The position numbers and the translations under genes were made by a program. A stretch of DNA of 64,000 nt, from NCBI GenBank assembly GCA_001584585.1, contig LSYV01000004.1, positions 852,898 through 916,897 of the forward strand, written 5' to 3'. Source of the DNA: Gonium pectorale (taxonomy: Eukaryota > Chlorophyta > Chlorophyceae > Chlamydomonadales > Volvocaceae). Under the pieces are notes generated by a model. The model ran no database searches and was not told the origin of the DNA. It saw only the letters and a program-made list of their open reading frames with translations. This document shows, piece by piece, positions 34,754-45,600 of the stretch (within the stretch, counting starts at the first letter, position 1; every line of letters begins with the position of its first letter).

Positions 34754-35834
34754 ATGCAGGCGTCCAGCGGCCTTCTCAGAGCTCGGCCCTCCACGCCGGC
34801 GCGAGCTCAGCTTAGGCATTCGACGCGACGGACTCTGCGGCAACTATGCGCTCTATCATTAGAGCGGCCAGGCGAGACACGCAAAAACAAGCCCAGCGCG
34901 CCCGCGTCGCTAGGGGTCGCTCTGGTCGATGTGGTAGACTTGGACGTGGACGGCGTGCACGTTTCAGAGGACATTCAAAGAGCGTATGAAGCCGGCTACC
35001 AGGTGCGCGCCAGCTTAATCGTGGAAGTGAGGAGCTTCGCCACAGTGCATGGCGCGAACCCCCGCCGTCAGCAGGCCTGCAATCCGCTTCTCAAGTGCTC
35101 TTGCTGCACGCAGGCGGGGCTAGCTGCGGCTCGGGAAGGGCAAGGCTCGGCGACTGAGAAGGTAAACAAGGGTTGTTGGAAACGACTTCGGCTGGCGCGG
35201 CCGACCGCCATCCGTGCAGCACATGCGCAACACAGTTGCAGACGCAATCTGCATAAAAACTGTAACTCACTCTCGGGACTGCTTGGACTTGACTTGCTCA
35301 CAGGTCCGGGCCGTGCCCCAACAAGACTCGCTCTTGCGCTCGGTCGTAAAAGCGTTCTCGTGGCGATTTTTCTCCACCTTGACAACTATCATCCTCACCA
35401 TGACCTTCTTCAGCGCCACCGTGAGCGGGGCCGGTCTGGGCGGAACGGGGCAGGGTTTCGGCCAGTATCAAGTCCGCGGCGGCGCGGGTGTGCATGTTTA
35501 CGGCCAAGCCAGTCAGTCCGTGTCGGCCGGCTGTGCATGTACATGAGCTGCCGCCTGTGAGCGGTTGTGTGGCGCGGGCAGCTGCCTCGCCAGCAGCTCC
35601 ACTATGCCAGGGGCTGGTTTGCCCGTGGGCAAACATCTGCAGCACCGCACTCGCATGTGCATACTCCCGAGTCGGCCCCGCATCCTGCTCCCCACCTGTG
35701 CTTCATCTCGCCCCGTTGCCCCGCCGCCTCTGCAGCTGGACGAGGCGCTCGAAATGGGCGCCGCCGAGTTCGTCTCAAAGTACATCTTGTACCTGATACA
35801 CGAACGGCTGTGGCTCCTGGTGGCCATGTTTTAA
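34754..35834 (+). CDS. DUF2061 family membrane protein, probably organellar
   Basis: Four phase-0 exons, 34754-35002, 35114-35161, 35304-35420 and 35736-35834, encode 170 residues. The C-terminal ~75 residues match the small DUF2061 family: SLLRSVVKAFSWRFFSTLTT leads into one hydrophobic segment, then EFVSKYILYLIHERLWLL forms a second amphipathic/transmembrane helix. The family is common in bacteria and plastid-bearing eukaryotes; its function is unknown. The N-terminal ~45 residues are rich in Arg, Ser and Ala with few acids, as expected for a chloroplast or mitochondrial targeting peptide. The 16-codon second exon is included because it has good splice sites and keeps phase. Omitting it would also keep the frame. 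Confidence 0.88.
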
Positions 35835-37617
35835 TCAGCATCTGGAGCCGTTACGTCCTTGGCGGAGCCCTGGAAGGTCGCGGGCGGCGGGAGCCTCCCC
35901 GGCTGGGCAAACAGGACACTGCATCCGCAACCCTGGTCTGGAGCAACGATCGGAAATGGAGCTGCCGTGAGCGGGAGCGAGAAGGGGCCCGCGCGGAGAC
36001 GCACGGTCACTAGCTACTGTGAGCGGCCAGGATGAGTGTGCGCCGTGCCGAGTCGGCCAAGGCGCCTGCGAGCGCATAGCAGCATCTGCTTGCAGCTAAG
36101 TGGGGGAGCCCGGCTGCCCTCATTGCGCCAACGCGCGGCGCGGGGGTCCGCGGGTACTGGAGCAGCCGTCCGCGTATAAAGCGGGCCAGGCATTCAGGTG
36201 CTGGAGCGAAGGCAGCGGAGCTTGGCGAGCCCTGTACTGCGGGCTGATGTGGGTGGCTCGAGTGAGCGGGCAGTTCTTATGAGGTTGAGTATGAGTAAAG
36301 CACGTGCACGGTGTGGCTGTCACAAACAGGAGCCGTGTGCTTTCGGCCCAATCCGTGGCCCAACCGAGGGTATGCGCGAGACCGAAGCGCCAACGCAGTT
36401 GCGAGGGAAGCGCCTGCAATATGCAATATGTTCGATGCATCAGGATGGTATCAAGTTATAAAAGCACGTCAGCTTCGGCGCGGGCGGCCGAGAGAGATTA
36501 GTCGAAGACCCTACCGTACGTGTATCGCGCTGTGTTTGGAGTCGTGGTTATGATTTAAATGTGTGCGCTCTGCTGGGGTGGTCGTCTCCCACGCGAATGC
36601 GCCGCTTTGTACCATTCCATGTTTGACCCTGGAATTGACTGCCTGCTCGTCGACCTTGTGCGGGTACGTCGGTTCCGGGTTGTCACCCCGTTGACCGTCT
36701 GTGTGGACTGTATTTGACTGAGACTGTTACGCGCATTTGATGGTGCGGAGTGCAAGCCGCGGAGCAGAGGCCGTTTATCAATCAAGTAGGAGCGACGGGA
36801 CCTAGGGTCCCTGCTTTTGTCGAGGGCATTTCATCTCTGAGCTATGCTATCTCGGCTGTCTGGCGGTTGCGACGGCGGCTGCGCATTGAGTGTTGGCGGT
36901 TTGGGCGACGGTGGGCCGGTCTCGCTGGCGGTTCAGGATTGGTTTCCGTGCGTTTCCTTACGTCACCACGAGCTAACGGTTGGGCGTTTCTGCATCCGAC
37001 AACCTCGTTTTCCTTACCGTTTGGGGGCGTACAACACATCAAGGTTGTTGGACGAGGAAGGCCAGCGGGTTGCGTTTGATGGGAGGCCAGGGTGACAATG
37101 GTGGGTGACAATGGTAACTTTGACAGCTTTGGTGGTGGCGCAGTCCTCCGGGAGGGGTAGGACAAGACGAGTCGGTGATGGCATCGGGTAGGGTCGAGAA
37201 GGACGGTATCGGGTAGGGTCAGCGCTTACGTCGCGCGGTCGTGAACGGTGGTGCGGCGGAGTTGCTGCGGGACGCTTTACTTGCCTGGTTTGCCCTATTT
37301 ACCAGCGATGTTAATTGGCATGGTGCGCCACCGCGGGGTTCCGAGGAGAATGCTGACGATTGGGGGTTGCGAGGAGAATGCTGACCTTTCCTGGCGGCTG
37401 CGTGCGCGTTCTGTGCGATAGGCAGATGTGCTCTGCGGGGCCCTTGCCATGCACCCCATACCTTGGTGCTTATGGCTGGCCGGAAACATAAGACGCCTGT
37501 GTAGCGTCAGTTGTAACACATTATCAGCAGCACATAAGCTGCACACGCTCACGTACGGTGTAAGCCAACATCAGGCGTAGACGGCACAGGGCGGCAATTC
37601 TGGCAAGGATTACTGGT
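35835..37617. other. Intergenic region with short repeated words, no gene seen
   Basis: 1.8 kb with no supported gene. It contains short local duplications: GGTGACAATGG twice near 37092-37112, ATCGGGTAGGGTC twice near 37184-37220, and GAGGAGAATGCTGAC twice near 37342-37385. Confidence 0.45.
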
Positions 37618-40545
37618 ATGGACGGCGACGGTGATCCGAGCACGGCGCTGGGGCTTGGCCACGCAGCCGAAGCGCGTTCTCCATTACAAGAGGAGTATAG
37701 GAAACTGCTTGAGCTCTACTATCAGGAAGAGGTTGCGCCGTGCAATACGGCTGGGGCGGCAGCAGCCCAACGGCGCACGGAGCCGGGGACCCTGGCTTGT
37801 ACAGCAGCAGGGACGGACATTACCCAACATGCACCACACTGCGCCGCGACGCATCATGCCCAGCTGCGCCCTATCTCGCCTCTCCGCCTGTAACCTTCCA
37901 CAGAAACAAAGCTGCCCATCGCTCTCCCTTCTACGCCCCTGAAGCGTCGTGCGTGTGTGACGCTACACCGCGGCAAGGTGCGCTGAGGCGGTGGAGGGGT
38001 GGCCCAGGGGTCGGCTCGTAGGAGCACGTAGGAACCAGCACATGCGAACTTCGTTGGTTCCAACGAAAAATTTGCCGCTTTGGCAGTTTCGAAAGAATCA
38101 GAAGCTGCTCCTACGAACATACACACCCGAAGGCGTGCCCGAAGCTGCGGCGCTTCCAGCAGGGCACCTGCTGGGTGCAAGGAGTTGCGGGCGAAGGAGA
38201 CGTAGAGACGGGCCCGTCCCGTTCTTGGCAAGACCCCATACGATGGAGCGAAAAAACAGCAGGGCCTTTGCAGTGGGCCCTGCTAGTGGCTGAACGAAAC
38301 ATCCCTCCACAGGGCGGGTTCCAAACAGGGGAGAACATGGGGAGAACCTGGGGAGAACAGGGGAGAACAGGGGAGAACAGGGGAGAACAGGGGAGAACCC
38401 TGGTTCCGAACGCCGGGTGGGCTTCCCGTGGCCGTTCAGCAAACGGACACCAATTAGGGAAGATAACAACGCGGGTTGTAACATTTCCGGATTGTCAGCC
38501 GGTCCCCTGTGTTCACCATGTACGTGGGCCCAAGCCGCATCTGGCTAGCCCAAGAATTTCGTCACGCACCGGAGGGTGGGCTGCCCCGCGAGAGAACTCT
38601 GTGCAGTCTTACTGCCTGGCGGGGGCCCGACCGCTCCTCGGCTGAAGAGATCCTGATGTGCCAAACGCAACTTCGCGCGGGTCCCGCCCCTCTAGCGCCC
38701 CTGCCCCGCCCCTCATCGCCGTCTCTTGGGCGCCCCGAGCGCTGCTGAACGCGCGCGTTGCCGGTGTAAGCAGCCCGCGACGCAGATCATTGGTTTAAAG
38801 TCCATGTCGGCCATACCTCAGCACCCCACCCCTGCCCCCATCCGCCCACAGTTTCCAATGTGTGACTGAGGCCCGCACCTAGCACCGCTCTGCGCGTTGC
38901 TCCCTTGGCGCCAAGCTCACCGCATCCCCCGCAGCACGGGGTCCTACTACAATGCACCTGGACACATGCCTCGCACGCATCCCCTTCAAGCCCTTCAAGC
39001 GGGCTCATGGAATTGCGCAGGCGCTCCCCTGCGCGGGCTAGTGATCCTCTTTCAAGAAAGATCGCAAGGCTGCTGGTGAAGGAGGCTATGGGCGGCATCT
39101 AGCTCCCTCTGCATATGCTTGTCTTTGCAACCCCGATGACCTCATGTCCAGGGCTGCGCTCATGCGCCTTTGGCCGGGTAATCCCTTACACATCCAAGGA
39201 GGGCCCTGGAGGGCCTCCCAGTAAGGTAAACAATTGCACAAGTGGCAGGCTCTGGGCAGACTGCGCGCGGCACTGCAGCTGCTTAACGCGGACCGCATGG
39301 GCAGCAGCAGCAGCAGTGGGCGGCAGTAGTTTCCAGCATTGCCATTCCCGTAACACGCCAAACCCAGTACCGTGCCAACCAGCTAAGTCTGACACACCCA
39401 AGACCAGTCCAGTTCATGCACACACGCTCAGTTACACAGCTCCTGAAGTATCTGCAGGCAGAGAGAGCGTTCGTATTCACCGCAGGGGGACGCCTGGGTG
39501 GTTATACCCCGAAGCTTATGGGTTATGGCGGAGACTTGTCAAGCCACTCGAGCCTCGGAGCAGGCACCTACGTGGCTACGCTTATCGGCGAGGATAGCCT
39601 ACACCGACTTCACACATCCTTTGACAAACGCCAGCCGTACACCCGTATGGATGCCGTACACCCAAATGCATGCGCTGCCGTGGAACACAGGGGACCTCGG
39701 TACTACTATACGCTCCGTAAGGAAACCGTCTCTTGCATCAACGACCTGTATCCTCCGCTCCGGCAGCGCAGCAAAAGGGCCGAGCTGGCGGAGCTCTTCG
39801 TGCCGCCGTGCTTGGACATGGCGGCGCCGGAGTATCAGCGGGAGATTTGGGAGGTCGTGGAGATCATGGAGCCGCCGCGACGCTTTGGTGCCCTCACGAC
39901 GATGGCCGGGGCAAAGTGCGGTGAGACCTCGGAGTACTCATTGGCCGATTGGGCGTGCAGGCCCGGGGAGGAGGCGCACCAATTCCCCAAACATGGTTTG
40001 CTCCAGAGGCCCCAGAGCAGCAGCAGCAGCAGCAGTCTGGGGAGGCAGGCACACTGCCTGCCCAGCCAGCAGACGAGATAGCCGCTGGGCCACAGGAGCT
40101 GGCTCGCTTGACGGCAACGTCCGCTCTGCAGTGATCGCTGGAGGGCATGCTGGCCGGTTCCGCGGGCCGCGGCGAATGTGGCATTGGAGTTTACTGCGCC
40201 TCGAGCGGCGCTGCACCAGGCGGCGGTGAAGTCCCCTGGGCCGCCCGCCCCAGCACCCCTGGCAGCCGCCTGCAGCTGCTTCTGCTGAGGGGACCGCCGG
40301 CGGCGTCGCTCGCCCAGTCGATTCCGGCGGACTGGGAAGCACGGGCGGCCGCGCCGGGGGGCCCGGGCGGCGGGTTCAGCCCGGAGGCTCTCCGCTGGCT
40401 GGAGGCAGTGCGGAAGGAGCTGGTTCAGGCGCTCCCGTACGCCCTCTGGTGCGGCATCCAGGGACCGGCGGCGCCCGTCATCAGCGCAGCCGTGGCTGGG
40501 GCGGCCTCGCCCGGGCCCGCTGCCGTACGGCAGGCAGACGGATAG
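37618..40545 (+). CDS. Unresolved multi-exon orphan gene
   Basis: Coding-like segments exist but I could not join them reliably. An ATG at 37618 opens MDGDGDPS...EEYRKLLELYYQEEV. A segment at about 39480-39919 has strongly GC-biased third positions near its end (RSKRAELAELFVPPCLDM, then REIWEVVEIMEPPRRFGAL) and finishes at a good donor, G|GTGAGA. A last segment to TGA at 40543-40545 (FSPEALRWLEAVRKELVQAL) also looks coding. A CAG run near 40016-40036 encodes Gln or Ser depending on frame. I recognise no family. The Gly/Tyr-rich middle part is loosely reminiscent of small axonemal proteins, but that is speculation. Only the plus strand and approximate extent are proposed. Confidence 0.35.
38017..38115. 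repeat. Fold-back segment with 10-bp inverted ends
   Basis: CGTAGGAGCA at 38017-38026 is perfectly complementary to TGCTCCTACG at 38106-38115. An inner hairpin (GGAACCA.../...TGGTTCC) lies inside. A separate GC hairpin follows at 38258-38284. This could be a decayed miniature element or a structured RNA region. Confidence 0.5.
38328..38400 (+). repeat. 10-bp tandem repeat (GGGAGAACAG)n
   Basis: About seven consecutive units of GGGAGAACAG: the outer ones are variant (ACATG, ACCTG, ACCC) and the inner four are identical. Confidence 0.9.
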
Positions 40546-41462
40546 GCGTTGCTTCCCGGTCGACTCTGCTGTGGGCTGTGCATTTGCAGTGCCCTGGGGC
40601 ACGACAGCGAGGGCAGGCAAGGTTGTATATATGTCAGGGATCAGGCGGCCCTTGGGACACCGGCTAGCCTGTGAGGCCCCTGGAGCCCGCAGCTCGGGAT
40701 TTGGCGCCGACGGGCTAAAATCTACATTGTCGAATCTCGTGATGAGATGTTCGTGCACCCGCCTCTGGTTCGTTTGGCGCAGGCGAGTTATTGTTGCTTC
40801 CGTTGCTATTGATGCATCGGTTTTGCTTTGCTATGGCAGCTATGGTATTGATTCTCCGGCTTGCGTGCCAGAAACGGGGTCTGCCAACAGCATGAATACC
40901 TTGCAGTGTTGTGTCTCGTCCGCTGCAATTGGGATTGGCTCAGAGACATGAACAAATTGCTGTTTTGATGTTGTGTTATCAGTTGGCGCTCATTTTGTCA
41001 TTGGAAGGGTATCGCCATCGGCGCCTGGGGAAGTGCGCCTGCCTGGCTTCTGCTGTTGCAACCGACTGAATTCTCGCGTGGTGACACGGCATGCCGAACT
41101 CTACAGACAGCCACTCTCGCGGGCAGCACACGTGGACGCACCAATACCGAGAGTGTTGACGGTGGGATCCAGAGGACTCGGCTAGAAATCCATTACGCTG
41201 GGAAGTTAGCCAGCTCGACTGGACGTACAGGTCCTGATGTTGGTGTGTGATGGCCTGTGGCTTCCTCGGTCCGAAGGTCCCACATCTGGGCCCTCAGCAA
41301 CGTTGTTTACGCCGCAGCGGTGGGTAGACAAATATAAGCAGATCTTCGTCGCCAGAGAAGCAGGGCAGCCTGTCAGAGGCCTCGTGGTAACCCAGGCGCC
41401 AGGCTCGGTAATGGAGAGGAGGCAGCCTTCTCTTTATTGCAGCCTAGAGGGGCAATGGGGCA
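40546..41462. other. Intergenic sequence left of the transposon
   Basis: About 0.9 kb of relatively AT-rich DNA. No supported ORF, RNA gene or repeat was recognised. Confidence 0.4.
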
Positions 41463-41470
41463 GGGACGTG
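41463..41470. repeat. Left 8-bp target site duplication
   Basis: GGGACGTG directly abuts the left terminal inverted repeat and is identical to 42358-42365 on the other side. Confidence 0.85.
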
Positions 41471-42357
41471 CACCCGGGTACCACTCCATGCCGGGGCTGA
41501 GTCAGGAAATAGCCAAACTTTGAGGGGTCATAACACCCCTGTAAAAAAGCCGGCGGAGGCTGGGAAAGCTGGGGCAGGTCCGTCTAGATGTCCTCTTGCG
41601 GCCTGCTACGGTCCGGTGCTCCGCCGACTTTTTTCCAAGTGCCGTACAGGGCCTGCCGTATAAGGGGTCTAAGAGCACAAAGTCGTAAACCAGCTACTGT
41701 AAGACCCGCCTGTCCAGTGTTGAATGTCTAAAGTACGCTTATATACATATATAGGAGCGTTTGTGGGGTTGTCTCAAGATAGGGCAAGCCTAGGGCGGAC
41801 TAAACCACAGTTTGGGTCGGTGGGTCATGTGCCAGATGACCGCATCCAACCCACTAAAACAAAAAGTAAATCGCACAACTGTAGCCTCATAAAAGTCGCA
41901 CGTATGCTCACGGGCCTTGGAATGGAGCGGGCGGCCCAACTCGCGAAAACAGCCTACATTTCGCAAGGCGGAGGCCTCATTGAGGGCGCCGCACTCAAAT
42001 ACGTATCCTATCCAGTGTAGAAACCTACGAATGTGCTCTTTCCGCTTCATTGGAGCTTAAATCTGCCTTCCAGCGGAGCGGCAGTTGAAGACAGTTGGCG
42101 GCAATTTGTGCTTTTCCTTGCCAACTAGCCTTTCATTACAGCTGCTGAAGATTGTATGTCAAGTTTGTGGAGCTGTGCAAGGCGTAGAAGGTGTTTTTGC
42201 ACATGGCCGGGTCGACATTGGAGACGCGCGCGCTATGCCCCAAGAATTGTTTGTGTCGAACGTATGTATGATACTCAACACTTTTATGAAGAAAGGGCGG
42301 GCTTTGGCGGCCTGACTCAACCGGCTGGCGCACGAACCCGGGAGTGGTACCCGGGTG
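41471..42357. mobile_element. Non-autonomous DNA transposon (hAT-like MITE), 887 bp
   Basis: The ends are 17-bp perfect terminal inverted repeats: CACCCGGGTACCACTCC at 41471-41487 and its exact complement at 42341-42357. Both ends carry a subterminal inverted word, TGAGTCAGG at 41498-41506 and its complement at 42311-42319. The element is flanked by an identical 8-base direct repeat, GGGACGTG (41463-41470 and 42358-42365), a target duplication length typical of hAT and some other cut-and-paste superfamilies. The interior is AT-richer than surrounding DNA and contains an internal fold-back (41543-41558 against 41619-41634, 15 of 16 matching) but no transposase-like ORF. It would therefore need a transposase in trans. 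The perfect ends and duplication imply recent movement. hAT assignment rests only on duplication length and the CA start. Confidence 0.82.
41543..41634. repeat. Internal inverted repeat of the MITE
   Basis: AAAAAAGCCGGCGGAG (41543-41558) pairs with CTCCGCCGACTTTTTT (41619-41634) with one mismatch, forming a 16-bp stem around a 60-base loop. Confidence 0.8.
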
Positions 42358-42365
42358 GGGACGTG
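42358..42365. repeat. Right 8-bp target site duplication
   Basis: GGGACGTG immediately after the right terminal inverted repeat, identical to the left copy at 41463-41470. Confidence 0.85.
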
Positions 42366-42662
42366 GACGGATAGCGGCAGGGACGGGCAGGGACCCCGCT
42401 GCGTGGCCGAGCCGAGCTTTGCTAGCTTCGGTATAGCGACCGGAGGGATTGTGAACGTGTGCTTTAACGCAAAAAATCGTGCGCTTCAAAACAACAAAAT
42501 CCGGCAAGATCCACGGCATGGAGCATATCATGGCACCTCCGCACCTCTCAAACTTTCCTCTGCGAACGCCATCTCTGTCCGGCCGGTGTTACATGGATCG
42601 ACATCTATAGCTTGACTGCTGCTGCACTCTGCTTGCGCTCCCACCGCCAGGTTGGCCGGGCC

Positions 42663-45600
42663 ATGGCCGCGACCGTCCGGCCATCCACAGTCCTGGAATG
42701 TCTGCCATTTGTCGTCGACACATGGACGGAGCGGATCAGCGCGACGGGGAAGCCCCACTTCCTAACGCACTGCCACAAGGTGGGCAACCACCATGCCCCA
42801 ATCGGACCCCGAGGCTCTCTCACCATCACCGACCTACTCCGCCTCCATTCTCTTACTTTGGCCTTGAACTTCAAAGCCCCTAAATACAGCACGGTCCCCT
42901 CGTAGTCGCCCGTCAGCGCCCACGCGACCCCTGCACTGCCGGTCCATCCGTGGTTGCACTCGTGCGCCTCTGTGCGCTCCCCATCTTTCGCCCCAACCGA
43001 TGCTGCTTCCCAGCCCTCTTCCCTGTCCCCTACCAACAGGACCACACTGAGGGCATTGAACACTGCGCCGTGGACGTGTACTGCACCGACCTCACGCGCC
43101 GGCTTCTTCTCATCCGCCAGCCCGACGCGGCCCGCGCCAACCGCTTCCACGCGTTGGAGCCGGGCGCCTGCGTGGAGGTGGCCCACCGGGGGGTAACCTT
43201 CACGGTGACGGCGCTGGACGCCAACCACTGCCCCGGCTCGGCCATGTTCCTGTTCCAGGGGTGCTTCGGCAGCGTGCTACACACCGGTGACGCCAGGTGG
43301 CAGGGCGGGGCGGGGCGGGGTGAGGGGGAAGGGCGCGGGATGCAAGTGCGTGGGCCGTGAGGGATTCAGCGCGAGAGGGGGGCAGGCAGGGCGCGAGTGG
43401 CAAGGGTGGGGTGCTGGGCTGGGTGCGGAGGCGGGGTGGACGGGGGCTGGGGGAGGGCTGGGGGCGTGGGTGGCGGGGCGGCTGCGGGGTTTGGCGGCGA
43501 GGTGCTGCTTGCAGCCGGCAGGGCGAGGTGGGCGGGGTGGGTTGCTATGTGACAGCGACAGCATCGAGAGGCTGTGACACCCGGCGTGCGACTGGCACCG
43601 TGCGACACCGCTGCAGGCCCGCCGTACCACCGTACAGCCGCCATACATGCCCGCATGCCCCACGTTCTGCAGCTCCCACCCTTCCCACTTTGTCGAGCCC
43701 CTCGCCCTCCCAACCCATCCACCTCTTCCGCCCAACCCGCCAAGGCTGTCTCACGACACCGTCCGCGCCGTGCAAGAGGCACTTGGCGACGGCGGCTGCG
43801 GCTGCGAGTGTGGCTACGGCCGTGGGGGTGGCAGCCAGATCGCCGTCGATGGCGATGGCTGTGGTAGCGCAGCGACTGACGGGGCATGCTGCTGCGGCGC
43901 CGAGGCGGGCGGGGAGCGCCTGGACCTGCTGTACCTGGACTGCACCTTCGCGGACCTCCCATTGGTGGGTCCCGAAAGGGGCCAGGTTACCGGTGCCTGC
44001 TGTGCGCCGTCGCCGCCACCACCAACAGCACCGCCACCATCGGCCTCGAAGCATGCAGCCTCTAGGCACGCCCCGCCTTCCCGCCATGCCACAAATCCCC
44101 AAACACCTCCCCTCCTCCTCTCTTCCCGATGTAACGAACGCGGCTCACAGGATTTTCCCACCCGCGAGGGTGCGCTGCGGCATGCCGAGACGCTTATCCG
44201 CGGGGCGTGGGGCCCCGCAGGGGCCGGGGTAGCGGCCGGGCCAGGGGCAGCTGGCGGCGCGCAGCCGCGCCCTCGCCCTCGCCCTCGCCGCGTTTACCTG
44301 TCCGCCGACCTGCTGGGCACGGAGCCGCTGCTGGCACTGGCGGGCGGCGCCTTCGGGCAGCCGCTGTACGTCCCGCCGCCGGAGCGGCACAAGGAGGTGC
44401 GCGCGGGTGCCCGGGATTTCGAGGGCGGGGGTAATGGAGCTGCTGGGGAGATGGGCCGCAAAACGTGGCGCCGAAGCGGCACGGCTTTGGGTGAAGGAGA
44501 GACTGTAGGAATACGGGAATGCGGGTGTGGGCCCGCTTCGTGGCGGATGTGCTCGGGAAGGTGTGTGTGGCGGGGAAGGGGCCGGCAGAGGGGCACGACT
44601 TGCTCGCGTCGGCTCCCGCTTTGCGCCTCCGCTGCACCCCCGCAGCCGCTGCCGCCCCTTCCGAAATCGGTTCCCAGCGCATGCCCGGCACCCCCAGCCC
44701 CGCACTTTCCCTCTCCCTCCATACGGCAGTACGGCTTCGCAAACGCAGACCTGGTACGGCAGCGGCGCGAGGAGCTGGCGCTGCTGCTGCCGGGCCAGGC
44801 GCTGACGAACGACGCCTCAGCACCCTTCCACCTGTGCGGCATCCGCGACTTTGCGCACCGAGGGGGACCGCGCGGGCAACAGCAGAAGCAGCAGCAGCGG
44901 CGGGCGGCATCCTGGGGCCTGATGGTCGAGGAGGACGCAATGCAGCTGGGGTCTGGAGGATACGACGCCGCAACAGCGAGCGGCAGCGGTGGAGGTGCTG
45001 TTGGCAGCGGAGGAACCGACTGCCTGTACATCCGCGCCTCGACTCAGGTGTTTGCTCAAAGTATTCGGGAGCAGTACGAACGGTACGGGCTGGTTGACGG
45101 CCTGCTGAGTGGCGGGGGCAGGCGGCAGGGCGTCATGGGTCATGTGGGGGGTCCAGAGGGTAAATGGCGAGGGAGCGGCGGGGGTGTTGCGCCGCGCGGG
45201 CAGGTGTGGTTCGGCGGTGCGCTCATCTTGGCGCCCCCCCACCCGTACAAACGCCAGGCGGGCTGTTCCATGCTGGCGGCTGCGCCACAGGGCTGCCTTA
45301 GGGCCTAGGGGCCTGCGGTCGGCATTCCTCACGAGGGTTGCTCAGGCAGACAGCTGAGCTGGGCATCTGGGTTGGCTGGCTGGGTGGTGGCTGGCTGGGA
45401 CCCGTGTGCACTCGGCCTGGTCTCGGGCTGGAGCACTCAAGTTGTCAGTACATTCGGTTAAGCAGGCTTAGGACACAAGCCGTTCACCATTGGAGTCACG
45501 GGCACAAATGAATCCTCCCCATCAACCGAATTCGGCAACTCGCAATTGCGGTGGAGTATGCCCTGGAGACGATGGTGGACCCCGCTCCGACAGTTCTCCA

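Noticed and set aside
38187..38290. Possible Rho-independent-type terminator hairpin
   Set aside because: The stem at 38258-38284 lacks a U-tract, and bacterial-style terminators are not expected in nuclear algal DNA.
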